Origin: Fischerella sp. PCC 9605
GTDB taxonomy: Bacteria > Cyanobacteriota > Cyanobacteriia > Cyanobacteriales > Nostocaceae
DNA: 64,000 bases
Direction of reading: 5' to 3'
Assembly (NCBI RefSeq): GCF_000517105.1
Contig: NZ_KI912150.1
Coordinates: 188,096 to 252,095, forward strand
The position numbers were made by a program, and so were the translations under genes. The notes under the pieces were generated by a model. The model searched no databases. It saw only the letters and a program-made list of their open reading frames with translations, and had not been told where the DNA came from. Shown piece after piece: positions 24,413 to 34,624 of this stretch (positions are counted from its first letter, which is position 1; each line of letters opens with the position of its first letter).

Positions 24413-25201
24413 ATGAAAAGAATTATCAGAACAATATTAACTTTTCTGTCTGTGTACTATGCCTATATGGTGGAGTATCGGGCAGAACTAATCTTATGGG
24501 TTTTAGCCGGTTCCTTACCAATTATCATGATGGGAGTTTGGATACAAGCAGCCCAAAGAGGACAGTTCGGTTTAACACCCGTAGATTTTGCCCGTTACTT
24601 TCTAGCGGTTTTTATCGTCAGACAATTCACAGTTGTTTGGGTAATTTGGGAGGTTGAAAAAGAGGTAGTAGAAGGTAAACTTTCTAACCGATTGTTGCAA
24701 CCAATCGATCCAGTATGGCATCACGTCGCAGCTCATTTAGGTGAAAGAGCTGCTCGTATGCCTTTTTCACTCCTATTAGTAGGATTATTTTTTATACTCT
24801 ATCCTCAAGCTATTTGGATACCAAGTTTAGGAAACATTTTACTGTTTGCCTTGGTAGTGACACTGGCTTTTATTTTACGCTTTGCTATTCAACACACTTT
24901 TTCTATATTTTCCTTTTGGACAGAAAGGGCAAACGCTATAGAAAATTTCTGGTTTCTGTTTTATCTGTTTTTATCCGGTATGATAGCTCCTCTAGATGTT
25001 TTTCCTGAACCTATACGGACGGTGGTGCTTTTCACTCCTTTCCCCTATCTAATTGATTTTCCTGCCAGTATTCTGGTGGGAATACCTGTAGATCTGACGC
25101 GGGGGTTTTTAGCAATGTTGGGTTGGATTCTGTTGTTTTTGGGTTTGAATCGTTGGCTGTGGCGGCGAGGTTTGAGGCGGTATTCAGGAATGGGAGCGTA
25201 A
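24413..25201 (+). CDS. ABC-2 family permease (DUF990/ABC2_membrane_6-like)
   Basis: A 262-residue membrane protein with about six hydrophobic helices; the WEVEKEVVEGKLSNRLLQPIDP stretch and LFLSGMIAPLDVFPEPIR near the fourth and fifth helices are typical of this permease group. It follows its ATPase. Such systems usually carry two permeases; no second one follows here, so either it lies elsewhere or this one forms a homodimer. Confidence 0.87.
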   Translation: MKRIIRTILTFLSVYYAYMVEYRAELILWVLAGSLPIIMMGVWIQAAQRGQFGLTPVDFARYFLAVFIVRQFTVVWVIWEVEKEVVEGKLSNRLLQPIDPVWHHVAAHLGERAARMPFSLLLVGLFFILYPQAIWIPSLGNILLFALVVTLAFILRFAIQHTFSIFSFWTERANAIENFWFLFYLFLSGMIAPLDVFPEPIRTVVLFTPFPYLIDFPASILVGIPVDLTRGFLAMLGWILLFLGLNRWLWRRGLRRYSGMGA

Positions 25202-25955
25202 TTTTGGAAGTTATCCAAATAACAACCATTTGCTCAAAATAATTTAATAGCTTGAGGTAATGATTAGTAGATTATTTATAGTTGAATCAAAACAGAAATA
25301 AATTTCTCATAGGAATCCTTAATCATCTACTGCAAATAATTGCATCCTATCTAAGATATTTAGTAATAAGTATTTTTTTTTATTTTTTATTTTCAATTTT
25401 TAATCGCTTATTAATTCAAATCACTGAGCGATCGCTTTTTATTCCTAAGTCCTAAGTAAACTTGTAGGTTACGGCAAAAATAAACATACCGTTTGAGAAG
25501 GCCGAAAAGCCTATGTTATAAACTTTGTTACTTTGATTGCTTTCTGCCACCCCATGCCCTATAACGGGAAAAAATACCAAGACTGCACTGGCTCCTCAGT
25601 ATACTTGCCTTCTGGTACTAGGCGTCTCAACATTACTAGTACAGCACGGCGTAAATAAACTTACTATACAAAATGGCGCAAAAGCCCGGAATACAATATC
25701 TTTTGACTTTTGACTTTTGATTTCCAAGGCAGTGATACTAGGGATTGCGCTTTTTGCCTTCTCAATGGCGACCAAAATTATGAAAAACTAACACAGGCTT
25801 AATTAAGAAGTAAGTAGGCTCCTCTATATAAGAGAATTTGAGTAAAGCTAAGCTAAAGCTTGCATTACTCAACTAAATGGTGTTTTTCCCTAGAAACAGG
25901 AATGTAGTGAGGAGCGCTCTCAAAGACCTGTTGTGGGTTGATTGGAGACTACAAT
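25202..25955. other. Long AT-rich intergenic region
   Basis: About 750 bp without a plausible gene on either strand. It contains a poly-T stretch (25373-25390) and a (TTTTGAC)3 short tandem repeat near 25709-25730. A GCACTGGCTCCTCAGTATAC stretch around 25585 was checked for tRNA folding and gave no cloverleaf. Confidence 0.6.
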
Positions 25956-26165
25956 CTAGGGGCTGCCGGTTGGAGATGGACTGGCGGTAGTAGCAGGATT
26001 AGTACCAGGAGTAGTAGCAGGGGTAGTACCAGGAGTAGCGCCAGTATCAGCAGGTTCGCCGCCTGGAGTAGTTGGAGCAGTGGTATCGCCACCACCACCT
26101 TCACAAGCTCCGAGAGCAGCAGCTAGACCGAGTAAGAGAGCAAAACCAAAGATTTTTATCTTCAT
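25956..26165 (-). CDS. Small Thr/Pro/Gly-rich lipoprotein
   Basis: 69 residues from ATG 26165, preceded by GAGGAG. The signal peptide MKIKIFGFALLLGLAAALGAC ends in a lipobox-like LGAC, giving a lipidated cysteine. The mature part is an unstructured run of Thr, Pro, Gly and Ala in short repeats (GATPGTTPATTPGTNPATT). It is probably a surface or periplasmic lipoprotein or spacer with no enzymatic domain. A longer frame starting at 26222 lacks support. Confidence 0.72.
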   Translation of the reverse strand: MKIKIFGFALLLGLAAALGACEGGGGDTTAPTTPGGEPADTGATPGTTPATTPGTNPATTASPSPTGSP

Positions 26166-26475
26166 AACTCCTCTGTCACCAAATGCGGCAATAACGATTT
26201 TAGGCCTGTTTAACAATAACAATGTTAGGCCTTTGAATAAGATACCTCATTTGTCGTTTTTTTTTAAATTATTTCAGGTTAGATCTTTAAAGGCAATCTT
26301 TATATTTTTGAGTAGATTTGGTAAATATCATGCTCAAAGCTACAACATAATTTTTCACAATTAAAATTGCCAAAATTTATAATCAGGAGAGTTATTATAC
26401 CAAAAAACATGCTTATTAAGCAAGCTCTTGCCCTTGGAGTTTCGCATTGCCATACTTGGATGCGATGTGAATGCT

Positions 26476-26592
26476 TAAATTGGGTACTGGGTACTGGGTA
26501 TTGGTGATTGGGGATTGGGTACTGGGTATAGGGAGAAGATTCTTCTTATTTCCTAGTCCCCAGTCACCAGTCCCTAATCCCCAGTCCCTATA
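26476..26592. repeat. GGGTACTGGG / CCCCAGTCCC repeat arms
   Basis: GGGTACTGGGTACTGGGTAT arm, core AGAAGATTCTTCTTA, then TCCCCAGTCACCAGTCCC arm. The halves are complementary and would form a long hairpin; the same core recurs in 32802-32943. Confidence 0.85.
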
Positions 26593-26621
26593 AAACACTA
26601 TATTTTCATTCCAAAAAAGTT

Positions 26622-27218
26622 ATGGTTGTTGCTCGCAAATCAGATGTTTCTGCAAAGCGCAGTTGGTTCCGCCAAGATGCTCTGTTTTCGAGAAATACTC
26701 GCAGAGGAAGGCGATTCCAGTCGATGGAAACTGCCACTGAGAAAGACTCGCCTACACCAGTTTCCTCTAGAAGACAAAGGCGATCGCCGCAAAGGGTATC
26801 AGATTCTGCACCTTCTGCACCTGTCCCAGATTTAAACAAACAAGCAACGACTCCTTTATGGTTATTGCGTTTGTATGCCTTACATCGTCATTCTGCGATT
26901 GTGACGTTTTTGTTGGTAACAGCCACACTCATAGTTTATGGTTGGACGGTATATTCTCAACAACTTTGGGGTAAAGGATACCGCAAGCTGCAAAACTTAC
27001 AGCGTAACGAGCGACAGTTGACAACAACTAACGAAGTGCTAAAGAACAAAATGGCACAAGAAGCACAAAAACCAGCAGCAGGATTGGTATCTCCATCTCC
27101 TGCTGATACAATTTTCTTGCCCCCAGCACCGAAAAATTCTAACTCTACACCATCTACCTCAGATCCAGAATCAAACTCCCAAATACAACAGCAAAGTCTG
27201 ACACCTGTTGGATATTAA
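26622..27218 (+). CDS. FtsL-like cell-division membrane protein
   Basis: A 198-residue bitopic protein: a basic Ser/Arg-rich cytoplasmic region (1-90), one transmembrane helix (about 92-114) and a short coiled coil (LWGKGYRKLQNLQRNERQL..., about 115-145), then a Pro/Ser-rich tail. This topology and its position 87 bp upstream of ftsI match the poorly conserved cyanobacterial FtsL. Sequence alone gives weak homology; the context is the main support. Confidence 0.72.
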   Translation: MVVARKSDVSAKRSWFRQDALFSRNTRRGRRFQSMETATEKDSPTPVSSRRQRRSPQRVSDSAPSAPVPDLNKQATTPLWLLRLYALHRHSAIVTFLLVTATLIVYGWTVYSQQLWGKGYRKLQNLQRNERQLTTTNEVLKNKMAQEAQKPAAGLVSPSPADTIFLPPAPKNSNSTPSTSDPESNSQIQQQSLTPVGY

Positions 27219-27219
27219 A

Positions 27220-27304
27220 ATCATTAGTCATTAGTCATTAGTCATTAGTCATTGGTCATTAGTCATTAGTTCTTCGACAATGACTAATGACAAAGGACAA
27301 TTTT
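27220..27304. repeat. Short tandem heptanucleotide repeat (TTAGTCA)n
   Basis: Eight or so units of CATTAGT/CATTGGT between 27221 and 27270 followed by an inverted GACTAATGAC arm; STRR-type repeat as described from heterocystous cyanobacteria. Confidence 0.88.
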
Positions 27305-27305
27305 T

Positions 27306-29132
27306 ATGCAAAAGTCTCCAGGTAGAAGAAAATTCAGAAATTCTCCGAAAGCAGAATTCCCCAAGCGACAGCGTCGGAAAACAATACGAGGGTTTTTTCC
27401 TTCGTTTACCTCTAATATGCAACCGCAAACACCCAACATTAAAACCCGACTCTTTCTAGCTTGGGGTGTGTTAATTGCGGCTGGGATGGGGCTGGCTTTC
27501 AATTTATACAATTTGCAAATTATACGCGGGCCAAAGCTGACGCAGAGAGCACGCAATCAGCAGATGGTGAATTTACGACCTTTTGTGCCTCGTCGCAAAA
27601 TGATAGCTCGTAATGGGGATGTATTGGCGATTGATCGACCAGTGTATACTGTCTACGCCCATCCGAAGCTGTTTGGCAAATCTAACCAACAAATGGCAAA
27701 ACAGCTTGCCCCCATAGTAGATAAAGAAGCTGCTGAGTTAGCGAACAAGTTTGAAAGTAAAAAAAGTGGTATTTTGCTTGCCTCGGCAATGCCTGAAGAA
27801 ATAGCCGATCAGATTATTTCATTGCGCCTCAATGGTTTAGAGTTGATCCCCAAATACTCCCGATTTTATCCACAACAAGATTTGGTGGCGGAAGTAGTAG
27901 GCTATGTCAATGTTGACCGTCGAGGTCAGGCAGGTGTGGAATATAGTCAGGAGAAGTTGCTAGAACGTCCAATGCAAACTGTACGGCTGAGTAAGTCTGG
28001 TAATGGTATGCTGATGCCAGATCATGCTCCAGATGGTTTTCCGCATTCTGATAATTTGCAACTGCAACTAACTATTGATAGTCGCTTGCAACGAACTGCT
28101 CGTACAGTACTCAAGGAACAGATGGATAAATACCGTGCCAAACGCGGTGCGGTAATTGTGATGGATGCGTGGGATGGTTCCCTACTATCACTGGTTTGTT
28201 TGCCTACTTATAATCCCAATGAATACTCCAAAGCTGATATCTCGCTGTTCAAAAACTGGACTGTGGCGGATCTCTATGAACCAGGTTCTACATTTAAACC
28301 TCTGAACGTAGCGATCGCCCTTGAAAATGGCATCATCAAACCTGACGATGTTTTTAATGACCCCGGTTATATTCAAGTAGGCGATCGCACAATCAAAAAT
28401 TCTGAAAACAAAAGTTACGGACGGATTAACATCGCCCAGATTCTCCAACACTCCAGCAACATTGGCATGGTACAAATCATGCAACGATTGCAGCCTTCTG
28501 TCTACTATAGTTGGTTGGAGCGGTTGGGACTTGGACAATCAGTGGCTACCGATCTACCCTTTGTTGTCAGCAGTCAACTTAAAAGTCAAGATAAATTTAT
28601 TGCCACACCAATCGAACCAGCAACTACCTCCTTTGGTCAAGGTTTCTCGCTCACACCCTTGCAGCTGGCACAAATGGAGGGAGCCTTAGCCAATGGTGGT
28701 AAATTAGTCACACCCTATGTAGTCAAGGGTTTGGTAGATAGTAAAGATCAGATACACTATACGCCTACAAGACCAGCACCACGACAAATTTTTTCGTCTG
28801 CAACCACTCAACGAGTAGTAGAAATGATGGAAACTGTAGTCGCAGACGGTAGCGGCAAAGCATCAAAAATTCCAGGTTATCGCATCGCTGGCAAAACTGG
28901 TACAGCTCAAAAAGCTAGTAGTTCCGGAGGTTACATGAGCGGTGCAAAAATCACCAGCTTTGTAGGTATATTGCCTGTAGAAGCACCCCGCTATGTAGTG
29001 TTGGCATTGGTGGATGAACCACAAGGTGAGAATGCTTTTGGTGGTACCGTCGCCGCACCAATTGTGAAAGCAGTGATGGAAACATTGATTACAATTGAAC
29101 AGATTCCGCCCAGCCAGCCAATTAATCAATAG
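27306..29132 (+). CDS. ftsI: Peptidoglycan D,D-transpeptidase FtsI (class B PBP)
   Basis: A 608-residue septal penicillin-binding protein. It has an N-terminal transmembrane helix (about 48-70), a dimerisation/pedestal domain (from LRPFVPRRKMIARNGDVLA) and a transpeptidase domain. The active-site motifs are Ser328-xx-Lys331 in GSTFKPL, SSN at 383-385 and KTG at 530-532. It cross-links septal peptidoglycan with FtsW. It directly follows the FtsL-like gene, forming the usual division pair. Confidence 0.94.
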   Translation: MQKSPGRRKFRNSPKAEFPKRQRRKTIRGFFPSFTSNMQPQTPNIKTRLFLAWGVLIAAGMGLAFNLYNLQIIRGPKLTQRARNQQMVNLRPFVPRRKMIARNGDVLAIDRPVYTVYAHPKLFGKSNQQMAKQLAPIVDKEAAELANKFESKKSGILLASAMPEEIADQIISLRLNGLELIPKYSRFYPQQDLVAEVVGYVNVDRRGQAGVEYSQEKLLERPMQTVRLSKSGNGMLMPDHAPDGFPHSDNLQLQLTIDSRLQRTARTVLKEQMDKYRAKRGAVIVMDAWDGSLLSLVCLPTYNPNEYSKADISLFKNWTVADLYEPGSTFKPLNVAIALENGIIKPDDVFNDPGYIQVGDRTIKNSENKSYGRINIAQILQHSSNIGMVQIMQRLQPSVYYSWLERLGLGQSVATDLPFVVSSQLKSQDKFIATPIEPATTSFGQGFSLTPLQLAQMEGALANGGKLVTPYVVKGLVDSKDQIHYTPTRPAPRQIFSSATTQRVVEMMETVVADGSGKASKIPGYRIAGKTGTAQKASSSGGYMSGAKITSFVGILPVEAPRYVVLALVDEPQGENAFGGTVAAPIVKAVMETLITIEQIPPSQPINQ

Positions 29133-29200
29133 TTAGTGGTTAGTGGTTAGTGGTTAGTGGTTATTCTCCCCATCTCCCCATCTCCCCATCTCTCCTGCCC
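29132..29200. repeat. (GTTAGTG)n and (CTCCCCAT)n repeats
   Basis: Four GTTAGTG units directly after the ftsI stop, then three CTCCCCAT units. A complementary GGGGAGATG type is found in coding sequence at 8933 and downstream of the tetR pseudogene. Confidence 0.85.
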
Positions 29201-29336
29201 CTTTGGGTAGAATATTTGAACTACTGCTTAATTTTTCTTTATAACTATAGAGAGAAGTAGAGAAAGCTACTAAATGGGAATCTAAGTATAAGAAGTAGAA
29301 CTCGTTTACATCGAGTGCAAAGTAACCAAAGATTCC

Positions 29337-30452
29337 ATGCAGAGCAAGTTATCGACATCACCTTTCGCTCTTACTGCGGAAGGCGTCAAGCAAATAAGAG
29401 TAAACAAAGCTACTAATTATCATTTGGCCGAGCAACAATTTATAGAACTGCTCGTAATAGATAATTTAGATAAAAAACTAGATCAAGAACCCGCACTCAA
29501 GAGTGAGTTTGAACGCACTCTCTCTATAGCAATTGACGTTGCTTATCAGAACGGTTCTGGCGATCGCGCAGCCCATCGCTTTCTCCAGCGCGTACTTTAT
29601 CGAATTAATCGCCTGAATCTGTTTTGGTATGATGATTTGCGGCATTATACTAACGAGCGATCGCTCTATCTGTATAAGGTGCGTGACCTAATTGAGGCGG
29701 CTTGGCAAGAATGGGAACTGGCACAAATTAATGTCGCAGCATTGCAACAATTGGATGTCAAGCAAGCCCTGATTGAACGCTGTGCGTATGATTTAGATCC
29801 GCCACTTTCAGACGAAAGCCGCTACATCCGCGAACAAATGAGCGAGGCTGGCTATCGTCATTTGCTGGCGATTGGCTCATTTGATGGCTTAGTCGAAGGT
29901 AGTCGCCTTTCCCGCATTCTCGGTGGCGCTGCTAATGAAGTGCAATGTACCCTCGTGCGTGTATTGCTAGAAGAATACGGTAACGGTCGCTTCTCTCGCA
30001 AGCATTCTACATTTTTTGCCCAAATGCTTGACGAGTTTGGCATGAACACCGAACCAGAAGGATATTTTGATTTAGTACCTTGGGAAGTTTTGGCTTGTGC
30101 CAATCATAACTTTTTGATGACTGAGTGCAAGCGTCATTTCCTGCGTTACTGCGGTGGATTGACGTATTTTGAAGTGGCGGGGCCTGCGGCTTACAGAAAT
30201 TATCTAACGGTAGCGCAACGACTGGGATTATCTGATGCGGCAATGGGTTATTGGGAATTACATATCCGAGAAGATGAACGTCACGGTCGTTGGATGTTGG
30301 ATGATGTAGCATTGCCTTTAGCCCAAATGTATCCCGAGGATGCGTGGGAACTGGTGCTGGGGTACGATCAAGAGAAACTAATGGGCGATCGCGCTGCCAA
30401 AGCTGTTGTCGAAGCGATACGTGAAGCAGAACAAAGCACTGTATGTGCGTAA
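29337..30452 (+). CDS. Iron-containing redox enzyme / haem-oxygenase-like protein
   Basis: A 371-residue, mostly helical protein. The second half carries the pattern of the haem-oxygenase-like di-iron superfamily: GAANEVQCTLVRVLLEEYGNG, RKHSTFFAQMLDEFG, LACANHNFLMTECKRHFLRY and YWELHIREDERHGRWM, with His and Glu residues suited to metal binding. The substrate is unknown; relatives include oxidases acting on fatty acids and amino acids. It stands alone between ftsI and a methyltransferase gene. Confidence 0.8.
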   Translation: MQSKLSTSPFALTAEGVKQIRVNKATNYHLAEQQFIELLVIDNLDKKLDQEPALKSEFERTLSIAIDVAYQNGSGDRAAHRFLQRVLYRINRLNLFWYDDLRHYTNERSLYLYKVRDLIEAAWQEWELAQINVAALQQLDVKQALIERCAYDLDPPLSDESRYIREQMSEAGYRHLLAIGSFDGLVEGSRLSRILGGAANEVQCTLVRVLLEEYGNGRFSRKHSTFFAQMLDEFGMNTEPEGYFDLVPWEVLACANHNFLMTECKRHFLRYCGGLTYFEVAGPAAYRNYLTVAQRLGLSDAAMGYWELHIREDERHGRWMLDDVALPLAQMYPEDAWELVLGYDQEKLMGDRAAKAVVEAIREAEQSTVCA

Positions 30453-30550
30453 GAATTTTCCAACAATCTTAATGTCACATTTCTAAATCATTCCTATTCC
30501 TTTAGTCAAACATTGCCTGCTAAAGGAAAATTTTGCACTGAAATTTTTCT

Positions 30551-30622
30551 TGGTGTCTTTGTGTCTTTGTGGTGAAAAAGAATGATTGAAACACCAAGAC
30601 ACTAAGACACAAAGAGGAAAAT
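30551..30622. repeat. TTGGTGTCTTTGTGTC hairpin repeat
   Basis: Left arm TTGGTGTCTTTGTGTCTTTG and right arm ACACCAAGACACTAAGACAC are complementary; same family as 11354-11413 and 46155-46225. Confidence 0.82.
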
Positions 30623-30724
30623 AGTCTTCTCTACTAAGATTTGGGTTCGTTTTTTACCTACCTTGACAGGGCTAGGTATAAGCCCTACCTACACCTAAGT
30701 TATTGTAACTACTTGCATATTCCA

Positions 30725-31429
30725 ATGAAAGACATATTTTTTTGCCCAGAAGAATCTAATTTCTACTCAAATTGCTTGGAAAACTTTGCTTTGAGGAATT
30801 GTAAAAAATCTGAGTGTATTGTTGAATTCGGGTCGGGAGATGGTAGTCCGGTTATTAATTCTCTACTGAGAAATCGATTTGATGGTGTGATTCATGGATT
30901 TGAACTCAATACCTCTGCTTGGAAAGCTGCCAATTCAACGATTGACGAATATAATCTTAGCCATAAATACATTATTCATAATTCATGTCTATTTGAATCT
31001 TCCCAAATAGAAGGTGAGTATCTTGTAGCCAATCCACCCTATATCCCTGCACCAGATCGGGATATTTACATGCCACTTTTATTTGGAGGTATAGACGGAG
31101 CTACAGTTACTAATGAGCTTTTGTCATTAGGTTATGAAAATGTTGTACTTTTAATATCTAGCTTTTCCAATCCTAAAAGTACAATTGAATATGCCAAAGC
31201 TCATGGTTATTGTGTGAATAGTTTTTTAGTTTTACCTTTGCGGTTCGGCTATTATAGCTCTGAAGCAAAAGTCAAAAAACACATAGAAGAATTACGCAAA
31301 CACAAAATCGCGTTTTCTTCAGATGATTATTACTTTCTAGCTGGTGTTTTATTCAAAAAGCGTCAAGAAGAATCTGTGGTTGATTTATCTAATGAGCTAG
31401 CACAAGTAATGACAAGCCTAGTAAATTAG
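30725..31429 (+). CDS. SAM-dependent methyltransferase with NPPY motif
   Basis: About 234 residues from ATG 30725 (an upstream TTG frame is repeat-derived). Rossmann-type SAM motif VEFGSGDGSPVIN, an acidic strand end GFELN, and the catalytic-type VANPPYIP motif of N5-glutamine or N6-adenine methyltransferases. The C-terminal region (LFGGIDGATVTNELL) resembles PrmC-like proteins, but the usual N-terminal PrmC domain is absent. The target is not predictable. Its stop overlaps the convergent Cys-rich gene by 4 nt. Confidence 0.75.
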   Translation: MKDIFFCPEESNFYSNCLENFALRNCKKSECIVEFGSGDGSPVINSLLRNRFDGVIHGFELNTSAWKAANSTIDEYNLSHKYIIHNSCLFESSQIEGEYLVANPPYIPAPDRDIYMPLLFGGIDGATVTNELLSLGYENVVLLISSFSNPKSTIEYAKAHGYCVNSFLVLPLRFGYYSSEAKVKKHIEELRKHKIAFSSDDYYFLAGVLFKKRQEESVVDLSNELAQVMTSLVN

Positions 31430-31704
31430 ACTTTCAATTTTCGCAAATGAAGATTACAAGCATTACAAGCATAAGTTTTTGCTTCAAAATCACGACAGCT
31501 GATAGCTTCTTCTGTACAAGCCTTAATTGGATGTACCGTGCATTTTAGGCGATAGTCATTGGTGAAATATTCACAACCAGAACAAGGTATTTGATGCAGT
31601 TTTTTCAAGTGATTGATTCCTTTTCTCATGGAAATCACAATACTGCAAAAACCTAAAAGAGCGATCGCCCAAGCACAGAAGCCACAAAAAACATTACCCA
31701 GCAT
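31426..31704 (-). CDS. Cys-rich small membrane protein in the isiA cluster
   Basis: 92 residues: an N-terminal hydrophobic segment (about 5-25), then a domain with CSGCEYFTNDYRLKCTVHP, CTEEAISCRDFE and CNACNLH cysteine pairs, suggesting metal or Fe-S binding. It is the last gene of the minus-strand run with two chlorophyll-binding proteins, so an iron-stress link is plausible. No named family was recognised. Confidence 0.7.
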   Translation of the reverse strand: MLGNVFCGFCAWAIALLGFCSIVISMRKGINHLKKLHQIPCSGCEYFTNDYRLKCTVHPIKACTEEAISCRDFEAKTYACNACNLHLRKLKV

Positions 31705-31795
31705 GATTTATCCTTCAAAAAATTTCCAAAAAATTGCCCGCAGCTAACTGCTGTAAACCGCAGGCATAAAACATTATGGGGAAAGTGAACTCAGC

Positions 31796-32755
31796 TTAAG
31801 CTTGACGAGAACGCCAAGAATGCCATGAATAACCCGCAAGCGCCAATACACCTAACAAGAACTGGATAAATACCGAACCAAGACGCTTATCGCCGTAAAA
31901 TTCTTTTGGGAAAACTGTCGTGTTATGCTCTACAAAAATTGCAGAAATAAAAGCCATTAAAGCTAAACCAAGTAAGCTATAGGCTAGAATGCCCTCACCG
32001 TTTTCAATCGGCAAAATTCGTCTAGCCCATACAAAAGGCTGCACAAGTATATGCCACACACCACCTAAAATTAGTATTAACCCAATCCAAATGTGACCAC
32101 CGATAACATCTTCTAGGTTGTCAACACTTGCCATACCCAAAATATTCCAATCACCGTCTTTTAGTCCTACCAAATATCCAAAGATTGTCGCTGGGTTAAG
32201 CGTTGGGTTGCTAATTAAACGCACATCTTGGATGTGAGTATCATAAATTCCGCCAAAAAACATTGCTTTTAGCACGAGTAGAAATGCACCAAAGCCTAAA
32301 AGAATTAGGTGATGACCCAAGATAATACCAAGCTTTTTTGGGTCATTCCATTCATAGTGAAATTTAGCAACTAATCCTCCGCCATTATGTAAAATTGCTG
32401 GAGCGCGAAAAACATGGAAAAGCCCACCAGCACCCAAAACAGCAGATGCTATTAAATGCAAAATTCCAATGACAAAATAAGGATAAGTATCGACTACTTC
32501 ACCCCCAACCCCTACACCCCACCCCAAAGTTGCTAAGTGGGGTAACACAGTCAATTTCTGCTCATACATTGGTATATCAGGGACAAAGCGTGTCACCTCT
32601 GATATGGTAGTTGCTCCTGCCCAAAACATTATCAAACCTGCATGAGCAATGTGAGCACCTAGTAGTTGACCTGACAAATCAATTAAACGGGCATTACCAA
32701 TTAACCAAGGTAAATTTGTTCTTGCTGCGAATGTTTTTTCAGTAGAAATTGTCAC
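31796..32755 (-). CDS. CP43-like chlorophyll-binding antenna protein (IsiA/Pcb family)
   Basis: 319 residues with six transmembrane helices and Chl-ligand histidines typical of IsiA/Pcb: [55 protein letters not shown] and [18 protein letters not shown]. It is shorter than IsiA, with a different C-terminus, and stands 188 bp downstream of isiA on the same strand. It probably forms accessory antenna for photosystems under iron limitation. Confidence 0.92.
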   Translation of the reverse strand: MTISTEKTFAARTNLPWLIGNARLIDLSGQLLGAHIAHAGLIMFWAGATTISEVTRFVPDIPMYEQKLTVLPHLATLGWGVGVGGEVVDTYPYFVIGILHLIASAVLGAGGLFHVFRAPAILHNGGGLVAKFHYEWNDPKKLGIILGHHLILLGFGAFLLVLKAMFFGGIYDTHIQDVRLISNPTLNPATIFGYLVGLKDGDWNILGMASVDNLEDVIGGHIWIGLILILGGVWHILVQPFVWARRILPIENGEGILAYSLLGLALMAFISAIFVEHNTTVFPKEFYGDKRLGSVFIQFLLGVLALAGYSWHSWRSRQA

Positions 32756-32801
32756 AGTTGAATACCTTTTAGAATATGGAATTTTGAATGATGAAAAGGT
32801 A

Positions 32802-32943
32802 CTGGGGATCGGGGATTGGGTACTGGGTATTGGGTATTGGGGAAAGCTGGGGATTAGTTACTGGATATTGGAAGAAGATTCTTCTCATCTGCTACCTAGT
32901 CCCCAGTCTCTAGTCCCCAATCCCTAATCCCTAGTCCCCAGTC
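32802..32943. repeat. GGGGATTGGGTACTGGG / CCCCAGTC repeat arms
   Basis: G-rich arm (32806-32865), core GAAGAAGATTCTTCTCAT, then C-rich arm (CCCCAGTCTCTAGTCCCCAA type). A potential long hairpin separating isiA from the second antenna gene; it could reduce downstream expression. Confidence 0.88.
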
Positions 32944-33978
32944 TTAAGAAATAGTTTCAACGGCATTTAATGCCTGTTCAACTCGTTTGAAGTTAAAGCC
33001 TATTGCCCGCAGTGCGTGCCAGAGATGACCTTGTAAGAAGAAGAAAGCTAGGAAGAAATGGGCGTTTGCTAACCATGCTCTGGCAGTATGATTTCCATAA
33101 GGTAACTGTACGGTGTCGGCAAAATAGGGACAAACACCAAACTTGAGTTCTAAAGGAGCTCCATAAAATTCCACAGGATAGGCTAGAGTGTTAACTGCAC
33201 AAAAGTAAGCCGCAACAAATCCAGCTAAGGCAATACCACCCAAAGAATAAGAAAGAATTGCTTCGCCGGAAAAGATGAGCAGTTTCTTTGCCCAAGAGAA
33301 AGGCTCTGTGAGAATGTGCCACACACCACCGACAATTAGGAGTAAGCCTACATAAATGTGACCACCGACTAAATCTTCTAAGTTGTCAACAGTCGCAAAG
33401 TGAGTTTGATAGCCAAAAATGACAAATGGGTTAAGGGTGGGATCGGTCACTACCCGGACATCATGAATCGTGGCGTCGTATAGTCCATCCCAGAACATAG
33501 CTTTTGCCACTAAAAGCAAAGCCGCAGCACCCAAGAAAATTAGGTGGTGTCCTAAGATAAAGCTGAGTTTCTTTGGGTCATCCCATTCAAAGTGAAATTT
33601 ACGGGCGCGTCCAGTTGCGTTTTTCAAGTTCTCAGGCCCTTTGAAGGTATGGAACAAGGCACCTGCACCCAAAACAGCAGACGAAATTAGATGTAACGCC
33701 CCAATCACAAAATAGGGATAAGTATCAATGATCTGACCGCCTGCTCCCACACCAATACCCAAAGTGGCTAAGTGGGGTAACAAAATTAGCCCCTGCTCTC
33801 CCATTGGTATGTTGGGGTTATATCGAGAAATTTCAAACCAAGTAAAAGCCCCTGCCCACAAAGCTGTCAGCGCTGCTTGCGCCACATGAGCACCAATAAA
33901 TAAGCCAGAAAGGTTAGCGAAGCGGGCGTTACCAGCCCACCAATCATATTTGATGTTGGAATTACCGTAGGTTTGCAT
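32944..33978 (-). CDS. isiA: Iron stress-induced chlorophyll-binding protein IsiA
   Basis: A 344-residue six-helix protein, the usual IsiA length. Helices and His ligands: [81 protein letters not shown] and [20 protein letters not shown]. IsiA forms rings around photosystem I and quenching aggregates under iron starvation. An inverted repeat lies upstream (34045-34081). No flavodoxin gene (isiB) follows. Confidence 0.95.
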   Translation of the reverse strand: MQTYGNSNIKYDWWAGNARFANLSGLFIGAHVAQAALTALWAGAFTWFEISRYNPNIPMGEQGLILLPHLATLGIGVGAGGQIIDTYPYFVIGALHLISSAVLGAGALFHTFKGPENLKNATGRARKFHFEWDDPKKLSFILGHHLIFLGAAALLLVAKAMFWDGLYDATIHDVRVVTDPTLNPFVIFGYQTHFATVDNLEDLVGGHIYVGLLLIVGGVWHILTEPFSWAKKLLIFSGEAILSYSLGGIALAGFVAAYFCAVNTLAYPVEFYGAPLELKFGVCPYFADTVQLPYGNHTARAWLANAHFFLAFFFLQGHLWHALRAIGFNFKRVEQALNAVETIS

Positions 33979-34044
33979 TGCCTAGCTGTTTACTCCTTAT
34001 TGCTATTTATAATCAAGAGATTGCTTCAGTTTTTGCAAAAAATA

Positions 34045-34081
34045 CTTGCTTGTAAACTTGTAAACAAGATCTACAAGCAAG
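34045..34081 (-). promoter_or_regulatory. Inverted repeats upstream of isiA
   Basis: CTTGCTTGTA (34045-34054) pairs exactly with TACAAGCAAG (34072-34081); between them AACTTGTAAACAAG contains a second CTTGT...ACAAG dyad. Located about 70-100 bp upstream of the isiA start. It may be a repressor site, but it does not resemble a canonical Fur box. Confidence 0.5.
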
Positions 34082-34462
34082 CTCTTTACTTGGATGTTGC
34101 TAAGAAACACTGTCAGAGGAAAGACTCGCCTATGGCTATTTTTCGGTTTTAGGAAACCATAAATAACCTATAAACGAATATTCATAGATGAAGTTGCACC
34201 CTGAGTCTGTTGAATCTGATAAGCAATACTCTGTAATTTAAAATCAAGTTTATTGAGAATTAGTACTAATAAGCAAGCATATTTACAAAACGTAATATTT
34301 TCTAGGCAACTTGGCGTGCGATCGCACTTGCAGTACTTGCGATTCAGCCTGATGGTAAATTTGTATGTATCACTAATGAAATGCTTGCAAAGCCAAATGC
34401 GCAGATGGGTAGGTGTTGGAAAAGAGGTTAAGGCAAAAATGGCTGAATTGTTTTTGGTATAA

Positions 34463-34624
34463 GAATTGAGAGCAATAGCACTACTTCACCCATCCGCGCA
34501 CCTTGCCTAGACAGAGTTTTAGCCATTTTCACTCTATGCGATCCCAATTTTTAGTGCTATGATTAAACCATCCGCGCTAATGAACCTTGAAAACAGAATA
34601 CAGATTGGCTTTCGGGCTACCGCA
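34463..34624 (+). promoter_or_regulatory. Probable CRISPR leader
   Basis: A gene-free stretch directly upstream of the first repeat on the inferred transcription side. It contains two CATCCGCGC words (34492 and 34570) and TGAACCTTGAAAACAGAATA just before the array. GCGCAGATGGGT at 34399 is partly complementary to ACCCATCCGCGC at 34488. Confidence 0.55.

Noticed and set aside
25560-25680. Possible tRNA-like segment
   Set aside because: No acceptor stem or T-loop could be paired.
34253-34462. 69-codon ORF upstream of the CRISPR array
   Set aside because: Non-ATG start, biased composition, contains a word complementary to the leader; more likely part of the leader region.
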